From Pseudonocardia autotrophica (lineage in GTDB: Bacteria; Actinomycetota; Actinomycetes; Mycobacteriales; Pseudonocardiaceae): DNA of 64,000 nucleotides. The position numbers and the translations under genes were made by a program. The DNA lies in assembly GCF_003945385.1 (NCBI RefSeq), contig NZ_AP018920.1:3720001-3784000 (forward strand), written 5' to 3'. The number at the start of each line of letters is the position of its first letter. Positions within the stretch are counted from its first letter, which is position 1. Of this stretch, positions 43,554 to 53,017 are shown in pieces. The notes under the pieces were generated by a model. The model made no database searches, had not been told where the DNA came from, and was given only the letters and a program-made list of their open reading frames with translations.

Positions 43554-45157
43554 GCGACGCCGATTCCAGCAGCACGGGCACGACGATCGAGTGCACCGGA
43601 CTGCGGGTGGCCACCACCGGCGGCCGGGAGGTGTTGCACGGGGTGGACTACGCCGTCGCCCCCGGCGAGATCCTGGCGCTGGTCGGCGAGTCCGGATCGG
43701 GCAAGACCACCGCGGCGCTCGCGGCGCTCGGGCACTTCCGGACCGGGCTCGCGCACACCGGCGGCACGATCACCTTCCGCGGGCACACCGAGTCGCACGA
43801 CGACCTGCTCGCGGTGCCACCGGCGACGATCCGCGGGATCCGTGGCCGGCTGGTCAGCTACGTGCCGCAGGACCCGGCGCTGTCGCTGAACCCGCTGCTG
43901 CGGATCGGCACCCAGGTGTCCGAGGTACTGGTGGCGCACGGCTACGACGGCGACGTCGACGAGCGGGTGCGGGAGGTGCTGACCGATGTCGGCCTGGACT
44001 GCGACGAGACGTTCCTGCACCGCTACCCGCATCAGCTCTCCGGCGGGCAGCAGCAGCGGGTCGGGATCGCGGCCGCGTTCGCGAACCGGCCGGACGTCGT
44101 CGTGCTCGACGAGCCGACCACCGGACTCGACGTGACCACCCAGGACCTGGTGCTCGACACCGTCCGGGAGCTGGTGACCCGATCCGGGACCGCGGCCCTC
44201 TACATCACCCACGACCTGGCCGTCGTCGCCGGGCTGGCCGACCGGGTGGCCGTGATGCAGGCCGGTGAGGTGGTCGAGACGGGGACGGTGCGCCAGGTGC
44301 TCACCGCACCCGAGCACCCCTACACGCAGAGCCTGATCGCGGCGGTGCCCGATCTCGACCGGATCGTCGAGCGGGACTCCGTGCCCTCCGGCGACGGCGC
44401 GGGCACCCCGCTGCTGCGGGTGTCCGGGGCCGGGAAGCGCTACGGGCCCACGACCGTGCTCGACGGGATCGACCTGGAGCTGTGGCCCGGCGAGTGCCTG
44501 ATGCTGCTCGGCGAGTCCGGCTCGGGCAAGACGACCCTGGCCCGTGGTCTGGCCGGGCTGCTCGATCTCGACGCCGGGTCGCTGTCGCTGCGCGGTGAGC
44601 CGCTGGCGACCCCGCGCAGCTACGCCCAGCTGCGCAGCGTGCAGTACGTGTTCCAGAGCCCGTTCGCGTCGCTGAACCCGCGCCGGACGGTGGCCAGCTC
44701 GCTGGAGGTGCCGCTGCGCCACCTCACCGATCTGGACGCCGCGGCGCGGCGGGCCCGGGTACTGGACATGCTCGGCCAGGTACGGCTGGACGACACGTTC
44801 GCGGGCCGCTACCCGGGCGGGCTCTCCGGCGGGGAGCGGCAGCGGGCGGCGATCGCCCGGGCACTGGTCACCGCGCCGGACGTGCTGGTCTGCGACGAGG
44901 TCACCTCGGCGCTCGACGTCTCGGTACAGGCGGCCATCGTGGACCTGCTGGCGACGGTGCGCCGCGAGCTGGGCACCGCGATGCTGTTCGTGACGCACAA
45001 CATCGCGCTGGCCCGCGAGGTCGCGGACCGGATCGCGGTGCTGCAGGGCGGCCGGATCGTGGAGCAGGGCACCGTCGAGGAGGTGCTGGCGAACCCGCAG
45101 CACGCCTACACCCGGGAGCTGCTGGAGCACACGCCGTCGATGGCCGCGGTGCGGTGA
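43550..45157 (+). CDS. Fused double ATP-binding subunit of the peptide-type ABC importer
   Basis: A 535-residue protein containing two ABC ATPase domains, equivalent to DppD and DppF fused. Each half has Walker A GESGSGKTT, and the signatures are LSGGQQQRVGIAAAF and LSGGERQRAAIARAL, with Walker B VVLDEPTTGLD and VLVCDEVTSALD. The second half lacks the first Glu-Pro of the usual DEPT but keeps the catalytic acid. ATG at 43550 overlaps the permease stop. Confidence 0.9.
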   Translation: MSDADSSSTGTTIECTGLRVATTGGREVLHGVDYAVAPGEILALVGESGSGKTTAALAALGHFRTGLAHTGGTITFRGHTESHDDLLAVPPATIRGIRGRLVSYVPQDPALSLNPLLRIGTQVSEVLVAHGYDGDVDERVREVLTDVGLDCDETFLHRYPHQLSGGQQQRVGIAAAFANRPDVVVLDEPTTGLDVTTQDLVLDTVRELVTRSGTAALYITHDLAVVAGLADRVAVMQAGEVVETGTVRQVLTAPEHPYTQSLIAAVPDLDRIVERDSVPSGDGAGTPLLRVSGAGKRYGPTTVLDGIDLELWPGECLMLLGESGSGKTTLARGLAGLLDLDAGSLSLRGEPLATPRSYAQLRSVQYVFQSPFASLNPRRTVASSLEVPLRHLTDLDAAARRARVLDMLGQVRLDDTFAGRYPGGLSGGERQRAAIARALVTAPDVLVCDEVTSALDVSVQAAIVDLLATVRRELGTAMLFVTHNIALAREVADRIAVLQGGRIVEQGTVEEVLANPQHAYTRELLEHTPSMAAVR

Positions 45158-46266
45158 GGCCGCACGGCACGGTGGCGGCCGGGTTCTCCGCGGTCGCGGA
45201 CGCGTTCGCCGAGGTGCTGGCCGCCGCGCGTGGCGGCGCGGCGTTCTCGGTGGTGCGCGGCGGGGTCCCGATGGTGGAGCTGCACGGCGGGCTCGCCGAT
45301 CCGGGCGCCGGGCGGCCCTGGTCGGCGGACACCGTCGCGGTGCTGTTCTCCGGCACCAAGGGGCTCGCCGCGACGGCCTGTGCGGCGCTCGCCGACCGGC
45401 TCGATCCGGACGCCCCGGTGGTCCGGTACTGGCCGGAGTTCGGGGCCGCGGGCAAGAGCACGGTGCGGGTCGGGCAGGTGCTCGCGCACACCGCGGGACT
45501 GCCCTACGTCGATCCGGAGCCGTCGCCTGCCGAGACGCTCGACGACCGGGCCGGTGCCGCGGCGCTGGCCCGGCAGGCACCGTTGTGGGAGCCCGGAACC
45601 CGGGTCGCCTACCACGCGCTGACCTGGGGGCATCTGGTCGCCGAGCTGATCCGCCGGGTCACCGGCGATGATCCGCGGACGGTCGTCGAGGACGTCGTCG
45701 GGCGGGTGGCCGGCGCGCGGGTGTTCCTGACGACCCCGCCGCCGGCACCGGCCCGGATCATCCGGGACCGCGGCTACCGGCTCTCGACGTTCCTCGACGA
45801 CGCGCAGCGCCGGCGCACCGTCGAACGGATGTACCGGGTGCTGCTCGACGACGCCGACGCCGTCAACGCACCCGGCTGGTACCGCTCCGGGGCGCTGGCC
45901 GGAGCCGCGGTGGCCGGGGCGCCGGCGATCGCCCGGCTCTACGGCGCGCTCGCCGATCCGGCCCGCTCACCGGTCCCGGCCGCCGCGCTGGCCCGCGCCG
46001 TGCGCACGCACGCGGAGGGCACCGACGCGGTCAACGACCGGCCGCTGCGGTTCGGCCTGGGCTACGAGCTCGCCGATCCGCTCGGCACGTTCGGCCCGGA
46101 GCCGATCGCGTTCGGGCACAGCGGGGCCGGCGGCGGACGGCACGGCGCATGGCCCGAGCACGGTGTGGGCTTCTCGTTCCTCACCAACGAGATGCACGCC
46201 GAGGACGTCGACCACCGGGCCGCCCGCCTGCTCGGCGCGCTGCACAGCTGCCTGGGACCGGGCTGA
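45154..46266 (+). CDS. Beta-lactamase-fold serine hydrolase
   Basis: A 370-residue protein of the serine beta-lactamase/class C esterase family. The nucleophile motif is SGTK (Ser66, Lys69), the tyrosine motif is RVAYHALTWG, and HSGAGGG near the end replaces the KTG box. No signal peptide is present, so it is cytoplasmic and more likely an esterase than a beta-lactamase. It overlaps the ABC ATPase by 4 bp as last gene of the carnitine operon, which suggests hydrolysis of an imported ester such as an acylcarnitine. Its 3' end is part of a short tandem repeat. Confidence 0.8.
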   Translation: MRPHGTVAAGFSAVADAFAEVLAAARGGAAFSVVRGGVPMVELHGGLADPGAGRPWSADTVAVLFSGTKGLAATACAALADRLDPDAPVVRYWPEFGAAGKSTVRVGQVLAHTAGLPYVDPEPSPAETLDDRAGAAALARQAPLWEPGTRVAYHALTWGHLVAELIRRVTGDDPRTVVEDVVGRVAGARVFLTTPPPAPARIIRDRGYRLSTFLDDAQRRRTVERMYRVLLDDADAVNAPGWYRSGALAGAAVAGAPAIARLYGALADPARSPVPAAALARAVRTHAEGTDAVNDRPLRFGLGYELADPLGTFGPEPIAFGHSGAGGGRHGAWPEHGVGFSFLTNEMHAEDVDHRAARLLGALHSCLGPG

Positions 46267-46293
46267 GCCGCCTGCCGGGATGAGCCGCCTACC
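46260..46293 (+). repeat. 17-bp tandem repeat spanning the hydrolase stop, 2 copies
   Basis: GGGCTGAGCCGCCTGCC (46260-46276) contains the hydrolase stop and is followed by GGGATGAGCCGCCTACC (46277-46293), which repeats the TGA. Confidence 0.75.
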
Positions 46294-46325
46294 GGCCGGC
46301 GCATCTCAGGCGATGTCCCCGGCGG

Positions 46326-46397
46326 GGTGTGTCAGCCGGTGTCTCGGGTGGTGTGTCAGGCGGAGTCTCAGCCGGTGCGTCAGGCGAAGGTGAGGAC
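46326..46397 (-). repeat. 24-bp tandem repeat of the nitroreductase gene end, 3 copies
   Basis: Units start at 46326, 46350 and 46374 and begin GGTGTGTCAG, GGTGTGTCAG and GGTGCGTCAG. The third holds the nitroreductase stop (TCA at 46380-46382) and final codons; the first two repeat the stop at the same offset. Confidence 0.85.
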
Positions 46398-47003
46398 GTC
46401 CTCGGCGGCCAGCCGCGGCAGCCGCGGGTACCAGGCGTCCGGGCCGGGATGGCCGATGTTCACCACGAGCAGCGCCCGCTGCCGGCCACCGGGGAGGAAC
46501 TCCTCGGTGACGGCGTCGGCGTCGAACCCGGCCATCGGACCGGTGGCGAGGCCGTGCGCGCGGGCGGCGAGCAGGAAGTAGCCGATCTGCAGGCCTGCGT
46601 TGAACCGCGCCATGCCCTCGCGACCCTCGCGACCCTGGGCCTCCATGTTGTCGCGCAGGTCCGGCTTGATCGGGAAGGTCACCGGGGAGTGCTCGTGGAA
46701 GTCCAGGTCCGCGGCGAGGATCGCGGTCACCGGGGCCTGCTCGGACTTGGCGCGGTTGCCATCGGCGAGCAGCGGCAGCAGGCGCTGCCTCGCCTCGTCC
46801 GAACGCACGAACGTGATCCGCAGCGGCTGCGTGTTCGCGGCGGTCGGCGGCCACTGGGCGAGCTCCCAGATCGCGCGCAACGTCTCGTCGGACACCGGCT
46901 CGTCGGTGAACGTGTTCGCCGTACGGGCCTCGCTGAACAGCACACTGCGGCCGGCGTCGTCGAGTACGGGCAGGCGCAGGGGGAGCTGGGTCTCGGTCGT
47001 CAC
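46380..47003 (-). CDS. Nitroreductase family protein (malonic-semialdehyde-reductase-like)
   Basis: A 207-residue FMN-dependent nitroreductase-fold protein. The motif ARTANTFTDEPVSDETLRAI, then WPPTAANTQPLRITFVRS and the block RFNAGLQIGYFLLAARAHGL, are typical of the RutE/HadB-like subgroup, which reduces malonic semialdehyde or nitro compounds. I use GTG at 47003 with TTCTAT 5 nt upstream as a possible -10; a TTG six codons earlier is an alternative. It is monocistronic. Its own 3' end is repeated downstream. Confidence 0.75.
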   Translation of the reverse strand: MTTETQLPLRLPVLDDAGRSVLFSEARTANTFTDEPVSDETLRAIWELAQWPPTAANTQPLRITFVRSDEARQRLLPLLADGNRAKSEQAPVTAILAADLDFHEHSPVTFPIKPDLRDNMEAQGREGREGMARFNAGLQIGYFLLAARAHGLATGPMAGFDADAVTEEFLPGGRQRALLVVNIGHPGPDAWYPRLPRLAAEDVLTFA

Positions 47004-47059
47004 AGACGATAGAACGCTCAATCAACTCCGCCGGATTCCGGCTCGCACCGTGAAGTGGA

Positions 47060-47977
47060 TCACCCGGTGGCGGTGATCCCCCAGTGCAGCACCTGCGCCT
47101 CACCCGGGATCAGCTCGATCAGGTCGGTGCCCGAGTTCAGCGCGTCCGGCGGGCAGGTCATGGGCTCCACCGCGACCGCCCTGGCCCCGGCCAGCGCCCC
47201 GTCCGGCCCGTGCCGCGGGAAGTCCGCCGGGGTGAACACCTGCACCCAGCCGAACGCCGGCTCCGCCCACAGCTCGGTGCCACCGCCGTCCGGGGCGACC
47301 ACCCGGTGCCGGACGAGCCCGTCGCCCTCGACAGGCACGCAGCCGCCGAACGCGTCGTCCAGCTCCAGCCCGGCCAGCGGGGTCCCGGCGAACGGGCGCT
47401 CCAGCGGCTCCGGCGGCCCGTCCGGGAGCTGGTCGCGCAACGGCAGCCGGGTCCGGGCGGCCAGGGTCAGCTCCAGATCGTCGGCCGGGACGTCGCCGAC
47501 CCGCAGGTAGGGGTGGAAGCCCAGGCCGAACGGGACCGGCGCGGACCCGAGGTTCTCCACCTCGGTCTCGACGCCGAGCCCGCCGGCACCGACGGTGTAG
47601 GTGATCCGGATCCGCACCGGCTGCGGCCAGCCCGGCTGCGCCGCAGCGACCGCCGCCAGCACCAGCCGGTCGCCGGCCCGGTCGACGAGCGTCCACGGGA
47701 CGTGCCGGAGCAGACCGTGGATCGCGTTGCCGGCGCCGGGCTCGGTCAGCGCGAGCTGCTGCCGCGCGCCGCGCAGGCTCCATCGCCCGCCGCGGACCCG
47801 GTTCGGCCACGGCGCGAGCACCGCGCCGGAGCCCTTCGCGGGCCGGGCGGTGGGCGAATGCGGCTCCACCCGGACCCGGCCGCCCTGGACGAACCCGGCC
47901 AACCCACCACCGACCTCGTCCACCTCGGCCCGGGAGTCCCCGGAGACGATCACGAACCGCTCACCGCACGCGTCCAT
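47060..47977 (-). CDS. Aldose 1-epimerase family protein
   Basis: A 305-residue galactose-mutarotase-like beta-sandwich. GAVLAPWPNRVRGGRWSLRG near residue 50, HGLLRHVPW and LGFHPYLRVGD give the sugar-binding site, with Glu in AVAVEPMTCPPDA as likely general base. It interconverts anomers of aldoses and may help feed galactose to GalK encoded elsewhere in the window. The ATG at 47977 lies 27 bp after the stop of the ATPase gene; CACACT 6 nt upstream may be a leaderless -10. Confidence 0.85.
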   Translation of the reverse strand: MDACGERFVIVSGDSRAEVDEVGGGLAGFVQGGRVRVEPHSPTARPAKGSGAVLAPWPNRVRGGRWSLRGARQQLALTEPGAGNAIHGLLRHVPWTLVDRAGDRLVLAAVAAAQPGWPQPVRIRITYTVGAGGLGVETEVENLGSAPVPFGLGFHPYLRVGDVPADDLELTLAARTRLPLRDQLPDGPPEPLERPFAGTPLAGLELDDAFGGCVPVEGDGLVRHRVVAPDGGGTELWAEPAFGWVQVFTPADFPRHGPDGALAGARAVAVEPMTCPPDALNSGTDLIELIPGEAQVLHWGITATG

Positions 47978-48004
47978 CCCCGCAGTGTGCTCGACCGGTA
48001 CGGG

Positions 48005-51000
48005 TCAGCCGGCGAGCGGGGTGGCACGTGCGGCACCGGCGTCGAGCAGCGGTTCGATCCGCGACGGCGGGCCCAGCTCGGCGACGGTGAACTCGACGCC
48101 CGTCGCGCGGGCCAGCCCGACCAGATGCTCGTGATGGGTGAACAGCAGCACCTGGGCGGATCCGGCCAGCTCGGCGAGCACCCGGATCGCGGCCGGGGCA
48201 CGCTCGTCGTCGAAGGTCATCAGGACGTCGTCGAGCACCACCGGCACCGGCGGCAGCCCGGCCGCGACCCGGTCGGCCTGCAACTGCTCGATCCCGGCCA
48301 GCCGCAGCGCCAGGTGGACCTGGTCCGCGGTGCCCTCGGAGAGCGTCGGCGGGGTCAGCTCCTCACCGTCGGCACGGACCGCGACCAGTGTCCGGGCGCC
48401 CGCCCCCGGCTCGGACGGCGGGCGCAGTGCCACGAACCGGCCGCCGGTCAGCCGCTCCAGCAGCGCACCGGCCCGGACCAGCAACGGCGAGGCGTGGCTG
48501 CGCTCATAGGCGTCCAGTTCGCGGCGCAGGATCTCGCGCTGCAGATGCAGCACCAGATAGCGCTCCGCCGCGTCGGCGACGCCCGCGAGCTCCTCCTGCG
48601 CGCGGGCGTGCAGCTCGGCGGCGCCCTCGGCGTCCTCCAGCTCGCGGCGCCGGGCACGCAGCCCGCCCAGCTGCTCGCGCACGTCGTCCTGCTCGGCACC
48701 CAGCTCCCGCTCGTGTGCCTCGGCCCGCTCCAGGGCCTCCACCAGTGCTCCCGGCTCGGCGCTCAGGCTCACCCCGCCGGCGCCGGTGGGCGGCTGTGCA
48801 CTCGGATCGGCCGCCGACGCCACGAGCTCGCCCGCGTCGAGATCCGGTGCGGCGGCGGCCAGCAGCCGGGACTGCTCGGCGATCCGCGAGTCCAGTTCGG
48901 CCACCACAGCGCCGCGCTCGGCAGCGGCCTCCAGCCCGCCCGGTTCCATCGCCTCGGTCAGGGCCAGCTCGACGGCGAGCCGGTCCAGCACCGCCCCGGC
49001 GGTCGCGACGTCGCGGGCGGCCCGCGCCGCGGCGTCCTCGGCGTCGACGATGCCGTCGTCGAGATGCCCCGCCGACACGGCGGCCTTGGTGACCTCGCGG
49101 ACCCGGTCGGCCAGCTCACCGAGCCGGTCGGCGGAAGCGGTGCCGGTCGGAGCCCGGTCCAGGTGCCGCTCGACCAGCGCCGTGACGGCCTTGCGGTGCG
49201 CGTTCACCGCCCGCTCCAGGCGGGTGGCCTCCTGATCGTCCTGCCGGGCCAGCGCCCCGGCCTGCTGGGCATCGGCGACGGTGTCGCGCCGGGTTCCCCA
49301 GCCCGACGGCTCCAGGTCGGTAGGCAGGCCCGCCCCGCGCAGCGCGAACCGCCAGCGCTGGGTCGCGAGCTCGCGGTCGTGCCGGGCGGCGTCGGCCGCT
49401 CCCCCGGCCCGCTCCGCCTCACTGCGCAACCGGGACAGCAGCACCTGCCGGTCCCTGGCGTGCCCGGCTTCGACCGCCAGATCCTCGGCGGCGACCAGCA
49501 GCACGTCCAGCGGTGCCCCGTCGCGCGGCCGCCCGGCGGCGGCCAGAGCCGTGCCGAGTGCCCGCTCCTGCTCGTCGGCCTGGTCGCGCAGCCGGGCCAG
49601 TCGCTCGTCGGCGCGGGCCACCTCGTCCTGTGCGCGGGAGGCGTCGGCGAGCGCGGCGACGACGGTGTCGGCGTCGTCCGGGTCGGGCACCGCGACGCCG
49701 TGCGCCCGCCACAGCGTCGTCCACGCCGATCCGGCCACGTCGGCCTGGCCGCGGGCCCGCTCGACCACCCGGCCCGCCTCGGTCAGCGCGGTCGCCGCGG
49801 CGGCCAGCTCGGACTCCTTCTGTGCGAGCTCGGCGACCCGGTCCGCGGAGGCGATCATGTCGTCGGCGACCCGGTCGGCCGCGGCGACCGCTGCCGCGAC
49901 CCGCCCGGCCGCGGCCGATGCGGCGCGGTCGTCGGCGGCCAGCAGCCGGGTGACGGCATCGTCGCGCTCCGCGCGGGCGGCGGCCAGCGCGTCGGGCCCG
50001 ACCGGGCGGCCACGGGCCACCACCCCGTCGCGGGTGGTCCGGGCCCGGTGCTCGCGCTCGGCGGCGTCGGCGGCCGCCCGCTCGGCAGCGCGCAGCTCCT
50101 GCTCGGCAGCGCGCAGCGCCGTGCGGGCCGACCGCACCTCGCGCACCGGCGGGGCGAGCACCGCGACCTCGGTGCCCGGCCCGGAGGCATCCGCACCCGG
50201 CCCGCGGTAGTCGGCCGCGGTGAGCGCCTCGGAGCGCCGGGCACGTGCGGTGTCCCGCTCGGCGATCGCCGTCCGGCAGAGCTCGGCCGCGGATCCGTCG
50301 GCCTCGATCGCCCGCCGGACCTCGGCGACCCGGCCGACCCGCTCCGGATCCAGTCCGCCCGGCACGTCGGCCGTCTCGCGCACCTCGGCGAGTGCCTCGG
50401 CGTACACCCGCTCCGCGCGCTCGGCCTCGACGATCGCGTCGTGCAGCCGGCGGGCGATCTCGTCGAGATCGCGGGCCCGGTCGGCGGGCAGGTGCACCGC
50501 GGCGAGCCGCTCCCCCGCGCTGCGACCGTCCTCGGCGACCAGCCCGGCCAGCGCCGACTCGGCACGCCGGTGTGCCTCCGCGGCATCGGCCCGCAGCCGG
50601 GCCGCCCGCTCGGCGTCGGCGCGGCGGGCCTGGGCCGCGGACTCCAGCTCGCGCACCCGGCTCGCGTCGGCCAGCAGGTCCTCGTCGAGGTCCAGCTCGG
50701 CCCGGTCGGCCCGTAACGCGTCGGCCCGCTCGCGGTGGCTGTCGCGCTGCTGCTCGGCGGTGGCGCGGTCGGCGGTGGCCCGGCTGTACTCGGCGAGCGC
50801 ATCGGCACCGAGCGCGGCGCCGGTCGCGCACTGCGCGGCCCGCTCGGCGCGCAGCGCGGCCAGCTCCCGGGCCGGTTCCCGGGCACGCAGGGCCTGCCGG
50901 GCCCGGTCGGCGCCGTCGGCCGCGGTACGCCGCGCGCGGGCCAGCTCCGCCGCCCGGCGCTCCAGCCGGGCGATCTCGTCGGCGACCGCGGTGACCTCGC

Positions 51001-51607
51001 CCGCGCGCGAGGTCCGCTCGGTCGCCACCTGCTCGGTCTCGGTGAACCGGGCGAACGCGGCCCGCACCGTCACCGACCGGTTCCCTCGGTGCTCCTTGAA
51101 CAGCGCGTCGGCCTCGGCGTCGAGCGCGGCGATCAGCGCGCGCGCGTCGCGACCGCTGCGAGCGGTGAACACCAGCTCGGCGAGGTCCCCACCGCCGGTG
51201 CACAGCTTGCGGCCGCCCTCGCGCAGCTGCTCGTGGCCGAGCCCGAAACCCTCCCGCCAGCGCCGGCGGGCCTCGGCGCCGCCGGGGCCCCACGGCGCGT
51301 CCAGCGCGACCTCGGCCGGACCGTCCGGGTCGCCGGACACCCGATGCAGCCCACGGGTGGTGCGCCGCAGCAGCTGCTCACCGTCGGGACCGTCCACCCG
51401 GGCGGACACCGCGAGCCGGGCCGGGCTGAACGCGTAGCCGTGCCGGACCGGGCGGGGCATCCCCCAGAGCAGGTCGGACAGCGCGTCGAGCAGGGTCGTC
51501 TTGCCCGCCTCGTTCGGCCCGGAGACCACGGTCAGGCCCCGGCCGAGCGTGAGCTCGCGGCCCTCGTAGGCGCCGTAGCGTTCCAACACCAGGGTCCGCA
51601 GGTTCAC
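48005..51607 (-). CDS. SbcC/YhaN-like SMC-type ATPase
   Basis: A 1200-residue ABC/SMC-type ATPase. Walker A GPNEAGKTT is at residues 30-38 and Walker B VPVVLDDVLMTFDDER is near the C-terminus. Everything between is Ala/Glu/Arg-rich coiled coil, with no clear CxxC zinc hook visible, as in YhaN rather than canonical SbcC/Rad50. It probably works with the adjacent nuclease on DNA ends or hairpins. GTG at 51607 overlaps the nuclease stop by 4 bp. A long plus-strand open frame opposite it is a shadow. Confidence 0.85.
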   Translation of the reverse strand: MNLRTLVLERYGAYEGRELTLGRGLTVVSGPNEAGKTTLLDALSDLLWGMPRPVRHGYAFSPARLAVSARVDGPDGEQLLRRTTRGLHRVSGDPDGPAEVALDAPWGPGGAEARRRWREGFGLGHEQLREGGRKLCTGGGDLAELVFTARSGRDARALIAALDAEADALFKEHRGNRSVTVRAAFARFTETEQVATERTSRAGEVTAVADEIARLERRAAELARARRTAADGADRARQALRAREPARELAALRAERAAQCATGAALGADALAEYSRATADRATAEQQRDSHRERADALRADRAELDLDEDLLADASRVRELESAAQARRADAERAARLRADAAEAHRRAESALAGLVAEDGRSAGERLAAVHLPADRARDLDEIARRLHDAIVEAERAERVYAEALAEVRETADVPGGLDPERVGRVAEVRRAIEADGSAAELCRTAIAERDTARARRSEALTAADYRGPGADASGPGTEVAVLAPPVREVRSARTALRAAEQELRAAERAAADAAEREHRARTTRDGVVARGRPVGPDALAAARAERDDAVTRLLAADDRAASAAAGRVAAAVAAADRVADDMIASADRVAELAQKESELAAAATALTEAGRVVERARGQADVAGSAWTTLWRAHGVAVPDPDDADTVVAALADASRAQDEVARADERLARLRDQADEQERALGTALAAAGRPRDGAPLDVLLVAAEDLAVEAGHARDRQVLLSRLRSEAERAGGAADAARHDRELATQRWRFALRGAGLPTDLEPSGWGTRRDTVADAQQAGALARQDDQEATRLERAVNAHRKAVTALVERHLDRAPTGTASADRLGELADRVREVTKAAVSAGHLDDGIVDAEDAAARAARDVATAGAVLDRLAVELALTEAMEPGGLEAAAERGAVVAELDSRIAEQSRLLAAAAPDLDAGELVASAADPSAQPPTGAGGVSLSAEPGALVEALERAEAHERELGAEQDDVREQLGGLRARRRELEDAEGAAELHARAQEELAGVADAAERYLVLHLQREILRRELDAYERSHASPLLVRAGALLERLTGGRFVALRPPSEPGAGARTLVAVRADGEELTPPTLSEGTADQVHLALRLAGIEQLQADRVAAGLPPVPVVLDDVLMTFDDERAPAAIRVLAELAGSAQVLLFTHHEHLVGLARATGVEFTVAELGPPSRIEPLLDAGAARATPLAG

Positions 51608-52842
51608 CGGTCGCCCTCCGTCCCGGCCATCCGGGCCAGCAGCTGCTGCTCGGCCTCGTGGGCCAGCGCGGCCAGGCGCGCGTCGTCACGCAGGTCCAGC
51701 AGGCCGGCCTCGCGCAGCCGGCGCCCGACCTCGCGGTCGAGCGGGGCGGCCAGTTCCCGGATCCGGTCCGGGTCACCGGCCAGCCCGGCGGCGGCGGCCG
51801 AGACCGCTGCGGTCAGCTCCGGATCGACGGCGAGCGCATCGGCCGGGGGCCGGGTCCGGTTGCGGATCTTCTCCAGCACCGCGCCGGCCTGCCCGGCGGC
51901 CAGGTCGAGCTCGGTGCGCACCCGCTCGGTCTCGGTGAGCTCGGCCGCGGCCGGACCGGCGCCGTGCAGCGTCACCTGCGCGACGACGGCGCGCGGCGCC
52001 GCCTGCACGCACCGCTCGCGCAGCGCGGCACCGGCCGCGTCGAACACCTCGTCGGCGCCGGCGAGGCCGGTGATGTCCACCTCGACCAGCTCCCAGCGCG
52101 CCACATCCAGCACGAGCGGCTCGATCGACGCGGGGCCGCCCGGCTCGACCTCCACCAGCAGCGCACCCTTCGGGCCGCGTTCCTGGGGGTGGCGGCCCTG
52201 CAGGTTCCCGGAGAACGCGGCCTTGTGCGGCCCGTCGCAGACCGTGCGCTGCTCGTGCACGTGCCCGAGCGCGAAGTACTCGTAGCCGCAGCCGGACAGG
52301 TCCTCCGGGCGGCACGGCGCGTAGGTGTCGTGCCGGTCGTCGCCCTGCACCGAGGTGTGCAGCATGCCCGCGTTGACCAGGCCGGGGATCCGGTCCGGGT
52401 AGGCGGGGACCAGGTTCTCCAGGACGGCCCGGCGGGCGAAGCCCTGACCGTGTACCGCCAGGCCGACGTCGTCGAGCACGACCGTCTCCGGTGCCTGCAC
52501 CGACAACCGGTGGGTGTTCGGCGGCAGCCGCAGCGACCGGGTGATCTCGGACTCGGCGTCGTGGTTGCCGTTGATCAGGAACACCGGGATGCCCTCGTCG
52601 TGCAGCCGGGACAGCTGCCGGACGAAGAAGGCGCCGGTGGCGTAGTCCTTCCAGTCGCCGTCGTAGACGTCGCCGGCGAGCAGCAGCGCGTCGGCCCGGT
52701 GATCGACGACGGCGTCGACCAGGTTCTCGCAGGCCCGGCGGGTCGCCGCGCGCAGGGTGCCGGCCAGCTCGGAGTCGCCGAGCCGGGCCAGACCGCGCAG
52801 CGGGCTGTCCAGGTGCAGGTCGGCAGCGTGCACCAGGCGCAT
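51604..52842 (-). CDS. SbcD/YhaO-like DNA repair exonuclease
   Basis: A 412-residue calcineurin-like metallophosphoesterase. The five metal-binding blocks are present: HAADLHLDSP (Asp8, His10), GDVYDGD, NGNHD, a histidine in LHTSVQG and GHVHEQ. The C-terminal half is the partner-binding domain of YhaO type. It starts at ATG 52842 after GGACGGAG. TACACT at 52907-52902 (minus strand) is a possible -10 with a leader of about 50 nt. It is the first gene of the two-gene repair unit. Confidence 0.87.
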   Translation of the reverse strand: MRLVHAADLHLDSPLRGLARLGDSELAGTLRAATRRACENLVDAVVDHRADALLLAGDVYDGDWKDYATGAFFVRQLSRLHDEGIPVFLINGNHDAESEITRSLRLPPNTHRLSVQAPETVVLDDVGLAVHGQGFARRAVLENLVPAYPDRIPGLVNAGMLHTSVQGDDRHDTYAPCRPEDLSGCGYEYFALGHVHEQRTVCDGPHKAAFSGNLQGRHPQERGPKGALLVEVEPGGPASIEPLVLDVARWELVEVDITGLAGADEVFDAAGAALRERCVQAAPRAVVAQVTLHGAGPAAAELTETERVRTELDLAAGQAGAVLEKIRNRTRPPADALAVDPELTAAVSAAAAGLAGDPDRIRELAAPLDREVGRRLREAGLLDLRDDARLAALAHEAEQQLLARMAGTEGDR

Positions 52843-53017
52843 GGCGGCTCCGTCCTGTCCCGGCCCGGTCCTGCCCGGGGTGATCGTCGAGGGGCGCGCC
52901 GAGTGTAGGAGAGGGCACCGACAGCGACCGCGACGCGACCCGGCGCGTCCGCGATCCGTCGTGAAATCGCAGCTCAGGTGCCCCAGGACACAGAGCGGCG
53001 CCCACCACATTCGGATG

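Noticed and set aside
45154..46266. Antibiotic-resistance beta-lactamase
   Set aside because: There is no signal peptide, the KTG box is replaced by HSG, and it is the tail of a catabolic operon.
47084..50716. 1210-codon open frame on the plus strand opposite the YhaN-like gene
   Set aside because: It is composed of Arg/Gly/Pro/Gln-rich low-complexity sequence with no recognisable domain, and arises because high-GC codon bias keeps the antisense frame open. The minus-strand gene has clear Walker motifs.
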